A DNA stretch of 64,000 nucleotides from Anaerostipes sp. (lineage in GTDB: Bacteria; Bacillota; Clostridia; Lachnospirales; Lachnospiraceae): positions 1 to 64,000 of the forward strand of contig NZ_JAGZSD010000003.1 of NCBI RefSeq assembly GCF_018381315.1. Reading direction: 5' to 3'. A model generated the notes under the pieces. That model worked only from the letters and a program-made list of their open reading frames with translations. It searched no databases and was not told the DNA's origin. The stretch's first letter is position 1. Each line of letters opens with the position of its first letter. Shown piece after piece: positions 1-8,022 of the stretch. The translations under genes and the position numbers were made by a program.

Positions 1-1
1 C

Positions 2-106
2 GAAGTGAGTTCCGAACGGGCCGCCGGAGAAGCTTTGCTGAAAGTTAGAAAATCTTACATTCCTGAGACAGCAAGCCGGAGAACTGGTCAAAATGTCATA
101 CATTAA
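2..106 (+). CDS. 3' end of an unidentified gene (partial)
   Basis: One plus-strand frame is open from the left edge to a TAA at 104-106 and gives a 34-residue C-terminal tail. The other two plus frames stop early. It ends 15 bases before the FliB-type gene, whose ribosome binding site follows at once, so the two could be co-transcribed. The tail is too short to name a family, and it could be a chance open frame. Confidence 0.35.
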   Translation, partial: EVSSERAAGEALLKVRKSYIPETASRRTGQNVIH

Positions 107-121
107 CCAGGAGGACAAATA

Positions 122-1189
122 ATGAATCGTCTGATACCAGATTATTATCTTGATTTTAAATGCATTGGTTCGGCCTGCAGGGACAGCTGCTGTGTCGGAT
201 GGGAGATTGATATAGATGATGAATCGTATGATGATTACTGCAGTGTTCAGGGGGAGTTTGGTGAGCGGCTGAACCGGTGTATAAATCATACAAAACCTTA
301 TCATTTTATGATGGAAGGGGACAGGTGCCCCTTTTTAAACACCGATAATTTGTGTGATATTTTTATCCGTCTGGGGGAGGAACATCTGTGCCAGATCTGT
401 ACGGATCATCCCCGGTTTTACGAAATATACGGCGGCAGAGAGGAAGCGGGCTTAGGGCTTGTCTGCGAGGAGGCAGCCAGGCTGATCCTGAGCAATAAGG
501 ATAAGGTACGGTTTATAGAAGAAGGAGAAAAGCAGGAAGATAAGAAAGAGGATCCGTGGCTTAAACTTCTGGAAACGGCCAGGGACCGGATGATTCTTCT
601 GCTTCAGGAACGACAGCGGCCGCTTAAAAGCCGCATGACACAGATTTTATCTCAGGTATCCGATCTTCAGGAAGATTACAGCATACAGGATATGAAATCC
701 ATGTCTGAGCATATATATACACAAAAGACAGATCAGGCGGATCATGGACAGCCGGCTGATCTTATGGCTTGGTTCTGTGATTGTATAGAACTTCTTCAGA
801 GCTTTGAAATACTCACAGATCAATGGGAGAGGATTTTAAAACTTGCAGCAGTGAAAGCAAAGGAAAACAGTATTATTTTTTCTGATGCTGATGCTGTTTT
901 TTATGAACAGCTGATGATTTATTTTATATACCGGTATTTTCTGCAGTCCTTCTATGATTACCAGCTGCTGGATAAAATAAAATTTGCATTGTTTGGATGT
1001 CTTGTTGTCCGGGGTCTGGAGGCGGCAGTTTCAGATTATCTGCCGGCCAGGGAGATTGCAAGGCTGTTTTCAAAGGAAATCGAGTATTCAGAGGAAAATA
1101 TGGAGGCTCTTTTCGAAGAATTTTTGTTTTCCGGGATATTTGAGACTCAGACACTGATGAACGTTTTATCGCTGGTTTTTAATTGTTAA
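122..1189 (+). CDS. fliB: FliB-family protein (flagellin lysine-N-methylase-like)
   Basis: This 355-residue protein begins with the cysteine cluster typical of FliB/YkgJ proteins: C14, C19, C23 and C24, with further cysteines at 69, 78, 90, 93 and 115, consistent with a metal or Fe-S site. FliB methylates flagellin lysines in enteric bacteria. In Clostridia many paralogues occur away from flagellar genes, and no flagellar gene is seen here, so the substrate is unknown. AGGAGG lies 7 bases before the ATG. The next gene follows after 29 bases and may share the transcript. Confidence 0.8.
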   Translation: MNRLIPDYYLDFKCIGSACRDSCCVGWEIDIDDESYDDYCSVQGEFGERLNRCINHTKPYHFMMEGDRCPFLNTDNLCDIFIRLGEEHLCQICTDHPRFYEIYGGREEAGLGLVCEEAARLILSNKDKVRFIEEGEKQEDKKEDPWLKLLETARDRMILLLQERQRPLKSRMTQILSQVSDLQEDYSIQDMKSMSEHIYTQKTDQADHGQPADLMAWFCDCIELLQSFEILTDQWERILKLAAVKAKENSIIFSDADAVFYEQLMIYFIYRYFLQSFYDYQLLDKIKFALFGCLVVRGLEAAVSDYLPAREIARLFSKEIEYSEENMEALFEEFLFSGIFETQTLMNVLSLVFNC

Positions 1190-1218
1190 AGTCCTGCTGT
1201 CAGGAATAGAGGTAATAT

Positions 1219-2421
1219 ATGAATGAAATAAAAAGATACCTGGGATTTCCCGCAGAGTCATTTTACAGGAACCAAATTGAACAAAATCTTACAAGGCATA
1301 CTTATAAAATGCACGCTGCTTTTCAGCTGGTCATTTTGGCATGCCAGATTTTAATGCTGTTTTCCATATCAACTCTCCCGGGAGGACCGTTTGTAAAGCC
1401 CAGAAGGACCGCTTATTTCTGCATGTATATGGGACTGATTCTGTGTACCCTGCTGTACCTTTTTGCCAAGGTTTTGATAAAGAAAAAGATTGTGGAATAT
1501 TATAAGGCATACAGCCGGGCGGAGTTTATCTATATGATCCTGATTTGTTTTTGGGGTACGGCTGTCACGCTGAATGACCAGCTTGGAGGCAACGGGCTGA
1601 ATGTTTTTATCTATATGAGTCTGCTGGCGGCAGCCGTGGGCATGATGAAGCCATGGCAAAGTATTCTGCTTTTCGGAGGCAATTTTCTTCTTCTGAACAT
1701 ACTGCTTCCTTATTTCCCTGATCCGTATGGGGCAGATCAGAGTTTTAATAACCTGACAAACAGTTTTTTTATTTCCATACTCTGTATTGTAATATCGGTT
1801 ATATTCTACCGGAACCGTGTGATGTCGGAATATGACAGGATTATTATAAACGAGCAGTACAGCAAAATAGTTGAAATCAATAAAAAGCTGAACCAGCAGG
1901 TGGTACGGGACCACCTGACAGGTCTTTATAACCGCAGTTATCTGGATACTGTTCTGGAAAAGCAGTTTCAGAGTGTGCGCAGAGAACAGAGAAATATCGC
2001 CTGCATGATGATCGATATCGACTACTTTAAACAGTATAATGACCGTTTCGGGCATATGTCCGGGGATGAATGTCTCAGGGCGTTTGCAGGTTTTCTTGAA
2101 AAGGAGATGCACGGCAGGCCGGGAAGTCTGATTCGCTACGGCGGTGAGGAGTTTCTGCTGTTTCTATTCGATCAGGATGCCGAACATGCAGAGCTTACGG
2201 CAGAACAAATGCGCAGTTCTGTGGAGTCAGGGGAATATCTTTGTGCAGGCACGGCAGAAAAGCATATCACAATCAGTATCGGTCTTTATAAAGAATGCCC
2301 GGCTGGAGAGACTTCCCTGGATCAGTTTATTGCCCGGGCAGACAATGCACTTTATGAGGCCAAACGCCGGGGCAGAAACTGCATAAGCATAAAACAGAGA
2401 GAGACATCTCAGCATACATAG
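1219..2421 (+). CDS. Membrane-anchored diguanylate cyclase (GGDEF)
   Basis: A 400-residue protein with about six hydrophobic segments (roughly residues 33-53, 67-86, 103-117, 127-145, 148-165 and 183-197), a short helical linker, and a C-terminal GGDEF domain from about residue 225. The signature RYGGEEF is at 307-312 and the metal-binding D-I-D at 266-268, so an active cyclase making c-di-GMP from two GTP is expected. The inhibitory RxxD motif is absent at its usual place (the residues there are GRPG), which predicts weak product inhibition. Its 3' end overlaps the convergent splB homologue by 13 bases. Confidence 0.9.
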   Translation: MNEIKRYLGFPAESFYRNQIEQNLTRHTYKMHAAFQLVILACQILMLFSISTLPGGPFVKPRRTAYFCMYMGLILCTLLYLFAKVLIKKKIVEYYKAYSRAEFIYMILICFWGTAVTLNDQLGGNGLNVFIYMSLLAAAVGMMKPWQSILLFGGNFLLLNILLPYFPDPYGADQSFNNLTNSFFISILCIVISVIFYRNRVMSEYDRIIINEQYSKIVEINKKLNQQVVRDHLTGLYNRSYLDTVLEKQFQSVRREQRNIACMMIDIDYFKQYNDRFGHMSGDECLRAFAGFLEKEMHGRPGSLIRYGGEEFLLFLFDQDAEHAELTAEQMRSSVESGEYLCAGTAEKHITISIGLYKECPAGETSLDQFIARADNALYEAKRRGRNCISIKQRETSQHT

Positions 2422-3407
2422 ACAAGGTCTGCTTCAGGAAGACGTATTCTTACATAATCTGTGAGAATGGGTTCTGCTTCCAGACGCAGATCTTTTTTGT
2501 AGCGGTATTTTCCGCGGCCGCCTCCGGACATGTTTTGTTTGTCGTAGAGATCCGGAGCTTCCGGAAATGCTTCCTTGTTGATTGCATTCTGCACATAACT
2601 GTATGTCATAAAAATCATCTCAATGGTCATGGATTTTTTTGCTTTCTCTGTCAGCTGATCAGCCAGCTGGTCAATGAGTTCCAGATACTGTTTTTTCCAG
2701 CCGGTGGTGAGGATAATGGGAGCGATCAGGATTCCTATCGGATATCCGGCTTCACACATGTCGTTGACGGCCTGAATCCTCTGTACCAGCGGTGAGGTGC
2801 CCAGTTCAATAGTTTCAATAATCTCCTGGGGATTGACACTCATCCGGAAAATTGTTTTCCCCTGGTGAGGCAGATCAAGCAGCGGCCGGACAGAGGCAAA
2901 TTTAGTAGGAAATGTAATATGGCCTCTGCCTTCCCGGGCAAAAGCAGGTATGACCCACTGCAGATTTTCTGTAATTTGATTTTCTAAAACAAGATCGCTG
3001 TTGGAGCCTATCTCAAAAGTCTGAGGCTCTGCACTCTTTGTGGATGTCCGGATCAGACGTTCCATCATTTGTTCCCGGTTTACAAACAGTCTTAAATAGG
3101 CACATTTATTGTAATTGCATACTAAATAGCAGTACAGGCACATGGCAGTGCATCCGGAAGATGTGAATGGGACCAGATAATCAGATATTTTTTGGTTTTC
3201 TGTGTAGCGGTGTGTCTTTCTTGTTCCGACGATCAGATACCGTTTCATCTTAGGAAAATCACTGTTTGGTCTTTTTGTCATTTCTTCAATCCGGTTGTGA
3301 TTATCGATTTCAATCCAGGGCAGATCTGAAAAATCTTCTTTTAATTTCTTCCCCAGAGGGTAATCAAGAATTCCGGGTTCATAATATACATCAGTAAAAA
3401 ATTTCAT
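2409..3407 (-). CDS. splB: Spore photoproduct lyase homologue (radical SAM)
   Basis: A 332-residue protein matching SplB along its length. It has the radical-SAM cysteines C86, C90 and C93 in the SplB-type CX3CX2C arrangement, the TKF and NGKT/HQGKT-like stretches, and GTSPL...R.QAV. SplB repairs spore photoproduct (5-thyminyl-5,6-dihydrothymine) in DNA during germination. The residue aligned with the hydrogen-donor Cys141 of Bacillus subtilis appears to be Ser135, while extra cysteines occur at 97 and 102. AAGGAG precedes the ATG. It is transcribed convergently with the GGDEF gene. The family call is secure and the exact activity is inferred. Confidence 0.88.
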   Translation of the reverse strand: MKFFTDVYYEPGILDYPLGKKLKEDFSDLPWIEIDNHNRIEEMTKRPNSDFPKMKRYLIVGTRKTHRYTENQKISDYLVPFTSSGCTAMCLYCYLVCNYNKCAYLRLFVNREQMMERLIRTSTKSAEPQTFEIGSNSDLVLENQITENLQWVIPAFAREGRGHITFPTKFASVRPLLDLPHQGKTIFRMSVNPQEIIETIELGTSPLVQRIQAVNDMCEAGYPIGILIAPIILTTGWKKQYLELIDQLADQLTEKAKKSMTIEMIFMTYSYVQNAINKEAFPEAPDLYDKQNMSGGGRGKYRYKKDLRLEAEPILTDYVRIRLPEADLVYVC

Positions 3408-3539
3408 AGGCAGCGCTCCTTTTTTTTATTTACGTTAGTATTTCAGATAATAAAAAAAATTATGAGTTTTTGTCTGATTTTTGGAAAGAATTTCATAGAA
3501 AATACAAAAAAATTTCTAGTTAAAACAGATTTATTATGT

Positions 3540-3569
3540 TATAATAAATGCAAACATATTTGTTTGCAT
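3540..3569 (+). promoter_or_regulatory. -10 box plus perfect dyad in front of the SatD-like gene
   Basis: A TATAAT (3540-3545) is followed directly by a perfect inverted repeat with 9-base arms, ATGCAAACA and TGTTTGCAT, around a TATT centre at 3548-3569. The dyad sits where transcription would begin, a classic operator position. No good -35 box is seen. It could also form a small 5' stem-loop. Confidence 0.5.
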
Positions 3570-3591
3570 GTAAAAGGATGGGAGTTTTAAT

Positions 3592-4437
3592 TTGGACGAA
3601 TATTCAGCGTTGATGATACATATAAAAAAGAGAATGAGATATGAAGCAGCCGAGGAGCAGAATCTCCAGGTGTATCTGACCCGCGTGGCGGAACAGCTGA
3701 ACAGTATCTTCATCGACAGCCTGATCTTTCCGGTTATTTTCGGAAGATACGATGAACTTCAGGGCCTGTTTTCGTCTTCACTGTCAGCGGCCTCGTATTT
3801 CAGGCTGTTTGAGATCATGTGTTATCCGGTAGCCATCACCGGAGGAATCGGCATTGGAGATTGGACTGTGAGGATGGAAGAGGGAACTTCAGCCCAGCAG
3901 CAGGGATCTGCCTATGACCGGGCAGAGGATGCGGTCAAAACGGCAAAAAAGAGAAAAACCCAGAGGCTCAGGATTCATTCTTCTAAGGAAGACGGCATGG
4001 CAAACTATCTTCTGAATGTATCCAAGGACATGCTGAGCGCTCAAAATTCAATTCAGAACCGTCTTCAGCTGATTTCAGAGATTTTGTACCCGTTTGTAGA
4101 AAACAGGACATGGATCCGTTTTGAAAACCATGGTCTGAAGCTTCTTACGCTGAAGGAGAACTTTGAACCGGCAAAACAGATGGTGGATAAGATAGCAAAG
4201 GTGCCGGAACAGACAATCTCCTGGAAAAAGAATGTCTATGTTCAGGAACCTATTTTTATCACAGGGGAGAAAAAGGAAGGGGAAGAAGCGGTCATCCTCA
4301 AAAATGTGTCCAGCAACATTGCGGTGATTGCAAAAAAAAGCCGTCAGAATGTTGAGACGATCATGAAACGGGGAAGGCTTCTGACGATCCGGATTATGGA
4401 CTATATGGCACTGCAGTATTTAAAACGATATTATTAA
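3592..4437 (+). CDS. SatD-like family protein
   Basis: A 281-residue soluble protein. The stretch GIGIGD at 85-90 and the downstream QGSAY.RAEDAVKTAK match, from memory, the pattern of SatD-family proteins (a conserved R.GIG.G segment followed by a D/QG.A...AR.A segment). SatD proteins have no established biochemical function. The start is TTG, preceded by GGATGGGAG, with no alternative ATG in frame. The gene ends 22 bases before the NYN nuclease gene, suggesting one operon, possibly under the dyad at 3548-3569. Confidence 0.5.
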   Translation: MDEYSALMIHIKKRMRYEAAEEQNLQVYLTRVAEQLNSIFIDSLIFPVIFGRYDELQGLFSSSLSAASYFRLFEIMCYPVAITGGIGIGDWTVRMEEGTSAQQQGSAYDRAEDAVKTAKKRKTQRLRIHSSKEDGMANYLLNVSKDMLSAQNSIQNRLQLISEILYPFVENRTWIRFENHGLKLLTLKENFEPAKQMVDKIAKVPEQTISWKKNVYVQEPIFITGEKKEGEEAVILKNVSSNIAVIAKKSRQNVETIMKRGRLLTIRIMDYMALQYLKRYY

Positions 4438-4459
4438 AAAGGGAGATAGAAAAACAAAC

Positions 4460-5377
4460 ATGGAAAATAAAGAAAAAAGATTTGCACTGCTGATTGATGC
4501 CGATAATATTTCGGCAAAGTATATCAAGCCGATTCTGGACGAGCTTTCCCAGTATGGCAATATTACATACAAGAGGATCTACGGAGACTGGACAAGCACA
4601 CTGCATGCCAGCTGGAAGGAAGAACTGCTGGCAAACTCTATAACACCGATTCAGCAGTTTTCTTATACGCAGGGCAAAAATGCCACAGATTCTGCCATGA
4701 TTATTGATGCCATGGATATTCTTTACACCAACCGGGTGGATGGATTCTGCATTGTTTCCAGCGACAGTGATTTTACCAGGCTTGCCAGCAGGATCAGAGA
4801 GACGGGGCTCACAGTGATCGGTATGGGCGAGGGGAAGACACCTCCTGCATTCCGTAAAGCATGTGATGTATTTACAAATCTGGAACTCTTAATTGAGGAC
4901 AAGGAAGAAAAAGAAAACAAGCCGATCAGCCGGCAGCATATTGAAGCAGCCATTCATTCCATTATAACGGACAATCAGAACAGTGATAAAGAGACAACAC
5001 TTGGCGAGATCGGGACGAGACTGCTGAAGAGATATCCTGATTTTGACGTGAGAAGCTACGGCTACAGTCTGCTGTCAAAGTTCCTGGAAGAGTTTGATCA
5101 TTTCCGGCTTATCAAGGAGGGCAACATTGTTACTGTCTCTTTGAGGGAAGATATTGATATGAAGGAACAGCTGGATCACTATGTGACGGCTCTTGCCAAA
5201 AACGCAGGCAGGAAGGGAATGGATTTATCAGATCTTGCCAACAAGGTTTATGCGGAGTTTGGCAATTTTAAAGTCCAGGATTTCGGCTACAACCGGTTCA
5301 GCTCTTATGTGAGAAGTATACCGGGCATGCAGCTGGATATTAAAAATAATATAACAAAGGTTACATATACAAAATAA
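4460..5377 (+). CDS. NYN-domain nuclease with two OST-HTH/LOTUS domains
   Basis: A 305-residue protein. Residues 8-150 form a NYN/PIN-like nuclease domain with the acidic signatures LIDADNIS (11-18), TDSAMIIDAMD and SSDSDF that bind catalytic metal. Two tandem OST-HTH (LOTUS) RNA-binding domains follow, at about 158-225 and 232-303, each with the S.GY..FS..L/V core. The architecture suggests metal-dependent cleavage of structured RNA guided by the LOTUS domains. In bacteria this type (LabA/YaaF-like) is widespread but its targets are largely unknown. It follows the SatD-like gene closely. Confidence 0.85.
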   Translation: MENKEKRFALLIDADNISAKYIKPILDELSQYGNITYKRIYGDWTSTLHASWKEELLANSITPIQQFSYTQGKNATDSAMIIDAMDILYTNRVDGFCIVSSDSDFTRLASRIRETGLTVIGMGEGKTPPAFRKACDVFTNLELLIEDKEEKENKPISRQHIEAAIHSIITDNQNSDKETTLGEIGTRLLKRYPDFDVRSYGYSLLSKFLEEFDHFRLIKEGNIVTVSLREDIDMKEQLDHYVTALAKNAGRKGMDLSDLANKVYAEFGNFKVQDFGYNRFSSYVRSIPGMQLDIKNNITKVTYTK

Positions 5378-5457
5378 TCATTGAGTTACTGGAGAAAAAT
5401 TTTCTATTAGAAATACAGAAGTAGACTAACATACTAACCAAACGAGGTATTTTAACT

Positions 5458-5676
5458 ATGAGAATTTTTTTATGGGAGATAAGGGAAGAACAGGGCTACA
5501 GCCTGAGAAACCTGGAAAAATATACGGGTATCAGCCATATGCATATCTATGATATCGAAAGGGGCCTGGTCAGTCCGACATTGGAGGAGATTGAAAAACT
5601 GGCAGGTGTTATGCGGATCAGCCCTTACCGCCTGTTTGATTTCCGGCCGGGGATCCAGGTGAATCAGGCAAACTAA
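5458..5676 (+). CDS. Small XRE-family HTH regulator
   Basis: A 72-residue protein that is essentially one Cro/C1-type helix-turn-helix: REEQGYSLRNLEKYTGIS, then the recognition helix and a DIERGL..PTLEEIEKLA wing. There is no sensor domain, so it is either a simple DNA-binding repressor or acts with a partner. CGAGGT precedes the ATG. A strong bidirectional terminator begins at its stop codon. The upstream gap of 80 bases leaves room for its own promoter. Confidence 0.85.
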   Translation: MRIFLWEIREEQGYSLRNLEKYTGISHMHIYDIERGLVSPTLEEIEKLAGVMRISPYRLFDFRPGIQVNQAN

Positions 5677-5746
5677 AAGGACTGCTGCAAAGACATAGGA
5701 TTCTGATATATGATACAGAATCTTTTGTCTTGCAGCAGTCCTTTTT
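5675..5746. terminator. Bidirectional rho-independent terminator
   Basis: Long arms, AAAAGGACTGCTGCAAAGACA at 5675-5695 and its complement at 5726-5745, flank an internally paired loop. Each side has a T- or A-run, so it serves both the XRE gene (+) and the convergent DUF378 gene (-). Confidence 0.85.
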
Positions 5747-5771
5747 CAAACGAATATGAGGATTATTGGTA

Positions 5772-5978
5772 TTAGAGATCTTTTCCACAGCGGCCATAAA
5801 AGGTCAACAGATAAAGTCCGCAGATACCGACAATATCATAGACGATCCTGGAAAGCATCGTCATGCTGCCAAAGAGAAAAGCTACTAAATCAAACCGGAA
5901 GAAGCCAATCAGGCCCCAGTTGATCGCACCTATAATTGTAATTGTAAGTGCTATATAATCTAATGTTTTACTTCCCAT
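5772..5978 (-). CDS. DUF378 family membrane protein
   Basis: A 68-residue protein with two transmembrane helices (about 7-28 and 39-60) and the DUF378 signature, I.IGAINWGLIGFF. The family is common in Firmicutes and has no assigned function. AAGGAGG lies 6 bases before the ATG. It is probably co-transcribed with the 43-codon gene just upstream at 6040-6171. Confidence 0.85.
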   Translation of the reverse strand: MGSKTLDYIALTITIIGAINWGLIGFFRFDLVAFLFGSMTMLSRIVYDIVGICGLYLLTFYGRCGKDL

Positions 5979-6039
5979 AGCAACCTCCTTTTCTACTTAT
6001 AATCTCTCCAATTTTTGAAAAAATATGCATCAGTCAGAT

Positions 6040-6171
6040 TTAATTTCCGCCCGGACCATCTTTTCTCGGACGCTGAGATTCAGGCAGCGGTTCCACAATA
6101 TGCGGACGCTCTCTTTTTGCATCTTTTGGATCCTGCTGTTTATGCTGTCTGTGACAATTTGTTTCGTGCAT
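6040..6171 (-). CDS. Small hydrophilic proline-rich protein (43 aa)
   Basis: A short frame starts with ATG at 6171, 6 bases after AAGGAGTG, and encodes 43 residues. It is rich in His, Gln, Pro, Arg and Asp, starts with an HETNCHRQH stretch that could bind metal, and ends in PGGN. It has no hydrophobic segment. The good ribosome binding site and its position 61 bases upstream of the DUF378 gene support a real gene. The family is not recognised. Confidence 0.5.
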   Translation of the reverse strand: MHETNCHRQHKQQDPKDAKRERPHIVEPLPESQRPRKDGPGGN

Positions 6172-6209
6172 TTAGATCACTCCTTTCTTTGTAGTTCCTT
6201 ATAGTATGT

Positions 6210-6239
6210 TTGCAAAAAGCCGGAACTATACAGTATAAT
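6210..6239 (+). promoter_or_regulatory. Promoter of the 62-aa cysteine protein gene
   Basis: TTGCAA (6210-6215), an 18-base spacer and TATAAT (6234-6239), about 50 bases before the ATG at 6289. Confidence 0.55.
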
Positions 6240-6288
6240 AAAGACAGGAACTTAAGGCAGAGACTGAGATTAGAACAGGAGGAATATT

Positions 6289-6477
6289 ATGGCGGGCAAA
6301 CAAAGCAGCAACTGCGAATCCTGCATCAACTATGTGTACGATGACCTGTATGGTTCTTATGTGTGCGACGTGAATTTAGATGAAGATGAACTGATACGTT
6401 TTATGACATATTCTAATTTTAACTGTCCATATTTTCAGCTGAACGATGAATATAAAATCGTCAGAAAACAGATGTAA
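6289..6477 (+). CDS. Small four-cysteine protein (DUF6472-like)
   Basis: A 62-residue protein with cysteines at 9, 12, 26 and 46 in a C-x2-C ... C ... C pattern, followed by the end motif NDEYKIVRKQM. This is the form of the DUF6472-type proteins common in Lachnospiraceae, recognised from memory. The cysteines could bind zinc or an Fe-S cluster. AGGAGG precedes the ATG, its own promoter is at 6210-6239, and a terminator follows at 6526-6578, so it is a single-gene unit. The function is unknown. Confidence 0.75.
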   Translation: MAGKQSSNCESCINYVYDDLYGSYVCDVNLDEDELIRFMTYSNFNCPYFQLNDEYKIVRKQM

Positions 6478-6525
6478 GGAACTATTAAATTTATTTGAGA
6501 AAACTTCATAATATGTTACAAAGAA

Positions 6526-6578
6526 GGACGTTTTTGAAGGCCGTGTGTGCGCTTTCAGAAATGTCCTTTTCATTTTTT
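6526..6578 (+). terminator. Rho-independent terminator
   Basis: GGACGTTTTTGAAGGC and GCTTTCAGAAATGTCC pair with a few mismatches and are followed by TTTTCATTTTTT. It closes the 62-residue gene's transcript. Confidence 0.6.
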
Positions 6579-6683
6579 ATGACCATTATATAAAATTTCA
6601 CAATGATTTTACCTCATGCTGATGAAGGCACATGGTCCGGGAAGATATAATAAACAAGAATTATAAAAAGAGAGGAAGTAAAA

Positions 6684-8018
6684 ATGAATCAGTCTTTGTC
6701 GGCCATTGAATTTTTGGAACAGGAAAAATTATTGAAAATAAAAAATTATGGGTCTTATGATGAAGTAAGCTGTGTGCGGATCTTTTTGGGGCATCAGATC
6801 GTATTTGTGTCTCTGAAGAGTGTCCTGGTCTTTTATCAGCCTTCCGGCTGTTTTGTGCCCAATCCGTTTATGAAACAGATTATGGATTGTCTGCATTATA
6901 ACCAGATTGAAATTATCGCATATGACCGGGGAGATCTCTGTGCCGGCAGGGACGAGTATCTTTCGATTCTGAAAAAAGCGGGATATCCGTACATAACAAA
7001 CATTGTCCTGGCATCTGAGTTTTCACGAAAACGGTGTGATTATACATTTATGAAAAAGATGACCCGGTCATATAATCCCTGTGGAAAGAGATACGGAATG
7101 ATTTCAGACCAGATGAACTTATATGCAAAGCTTAAGCATCTTGATTTTGTTCTGTACCAGTCTCCGGAAGTCAACCCCGGGAGATATTATTTTTCAAAAA
7201 AGCAGAAGCCGCCGGCCAGAGCCTTTCAGAGCTTTATCAATGAATATATGTATAACGGGACAGAGAAAATGACGGAGGCATATCATTTTGGCTTCGTATA
7301 TGTGGGATTCTTTATCTATTGTTTTGTTCTGTTTTTAAACCATTATGCAAAAAAGCACAATCTTAAGACCATCTGTTTTCTGAAAAACGCAGAGACAGCC
7401 TGTGCATGGTACCGCCGCTGTTTTCCTGAACAGAAGGCGGAGATTCTCCAGGCAGATGAAGAGACAAGAGAAAATGAAGAATTTACGGAATTTTTGAAAA
7501 AGAAATGTCAGGGACCTGGGATTCTGCTGGCAGATTTCTCAGAAGGAGGAAGACTGGGAAGAAAAATCCAGAGATTATCCGGGGAGCCTATGCATATTGC
7601 AGCAGCAGAGTCTATGTTCACAGAATCTGCAGTGCACAGGTATGGAAAGGATATTAATTTGTTTTTGGATATCTTAGGTTTCCATCTATATACCATAGAG
7701 GAATACCGGGGAAGCTTCCCTGTATGGAAAGAACAGAAAGCAGATCTTTCGACTCACAAAGTACTCAGGGAGATTGCAGAGGGCAGTATGGATTTCTGCA
7801 CCGGGTTTGAACAGTATATAGGTGCTGACACAGAATTAAAAAAATCATACGGCAAAGGCCGCAGTGATTTTATGGGAGAAATGATCCGCTATGCATTTGA
7901 TGAAAAGCTGAATCAAAAGCTGCACAAAAATATGATCCAAAACATTACAGGTTCAAAAGCAATGAAAAAAGGCTTTCGGCTGATGAAGCGTATCTATAAA
8001 AAGATAAGAAAGGGGTAA
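6684..8018 (+). CDS. Degenerate HAD-like (COG5610-type) protein of a surface-glycan operon
   Basis: A 444-residue protein, the first gene of a six-gene glycan operon. Its order of elements resembles COG5610 'HAD superfamily' proteins of capsule loci. A central segment (IEIIAYDRG ... EYLSILKKAGY) takes the place of the HAD motif-II region, GMISDQMNLYAKLKHLDFVLYQ resembles motif IV, and YHFGFVYVGFFIYCFVLFL plus KTICFLKNAE match the C-terminal region. The catalytic DxDxT motif is not visible, so phosphatase activity is doubtful. A TATAAT lies about 30 bases upstream. The assignment rests on pattern only. Confidence 0.45.
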   Translation: MNQSLSAIEFLEQEKLLKIKNYGSYDEVSCVRIFLGHQIVFVSLKSVLVFYQPSGCFVPNPFMKQIMDCLHYNQIEIIAYDRGDLCAGRDEYLSILKKAGYPYITNIVLASEFSRKRCDYTFMKKMTRSYNPCGKRYGMISDQMNLYAKLKHLDFVLYQSPEVNPGRYYFSKKQKPPARAFQSFINEYMYNGTEKMTEAYHFGFVYVGFFIYCFVLFLNHYAKKHNLKTICFLKNAETACAWYRRCFPEQKAEILQADEETRENEEFTEFLKKKCQGPGILLADFSEGGRLGRKIQRLSGEPMHIAAAESMFTESAVHRYGKDINLFLDILGFHLYTIEEYRGSFPVWKEQKADLSTHKVLREIAEGSMDFCTGFEQYIGADTELKKSYGKGRSDFMGEMIRYAFDEKLNQKLHKNMIQNITGSKAMKKGFRLMKRIYKKIRKG

Positions 8019-8022
8019 ACAG

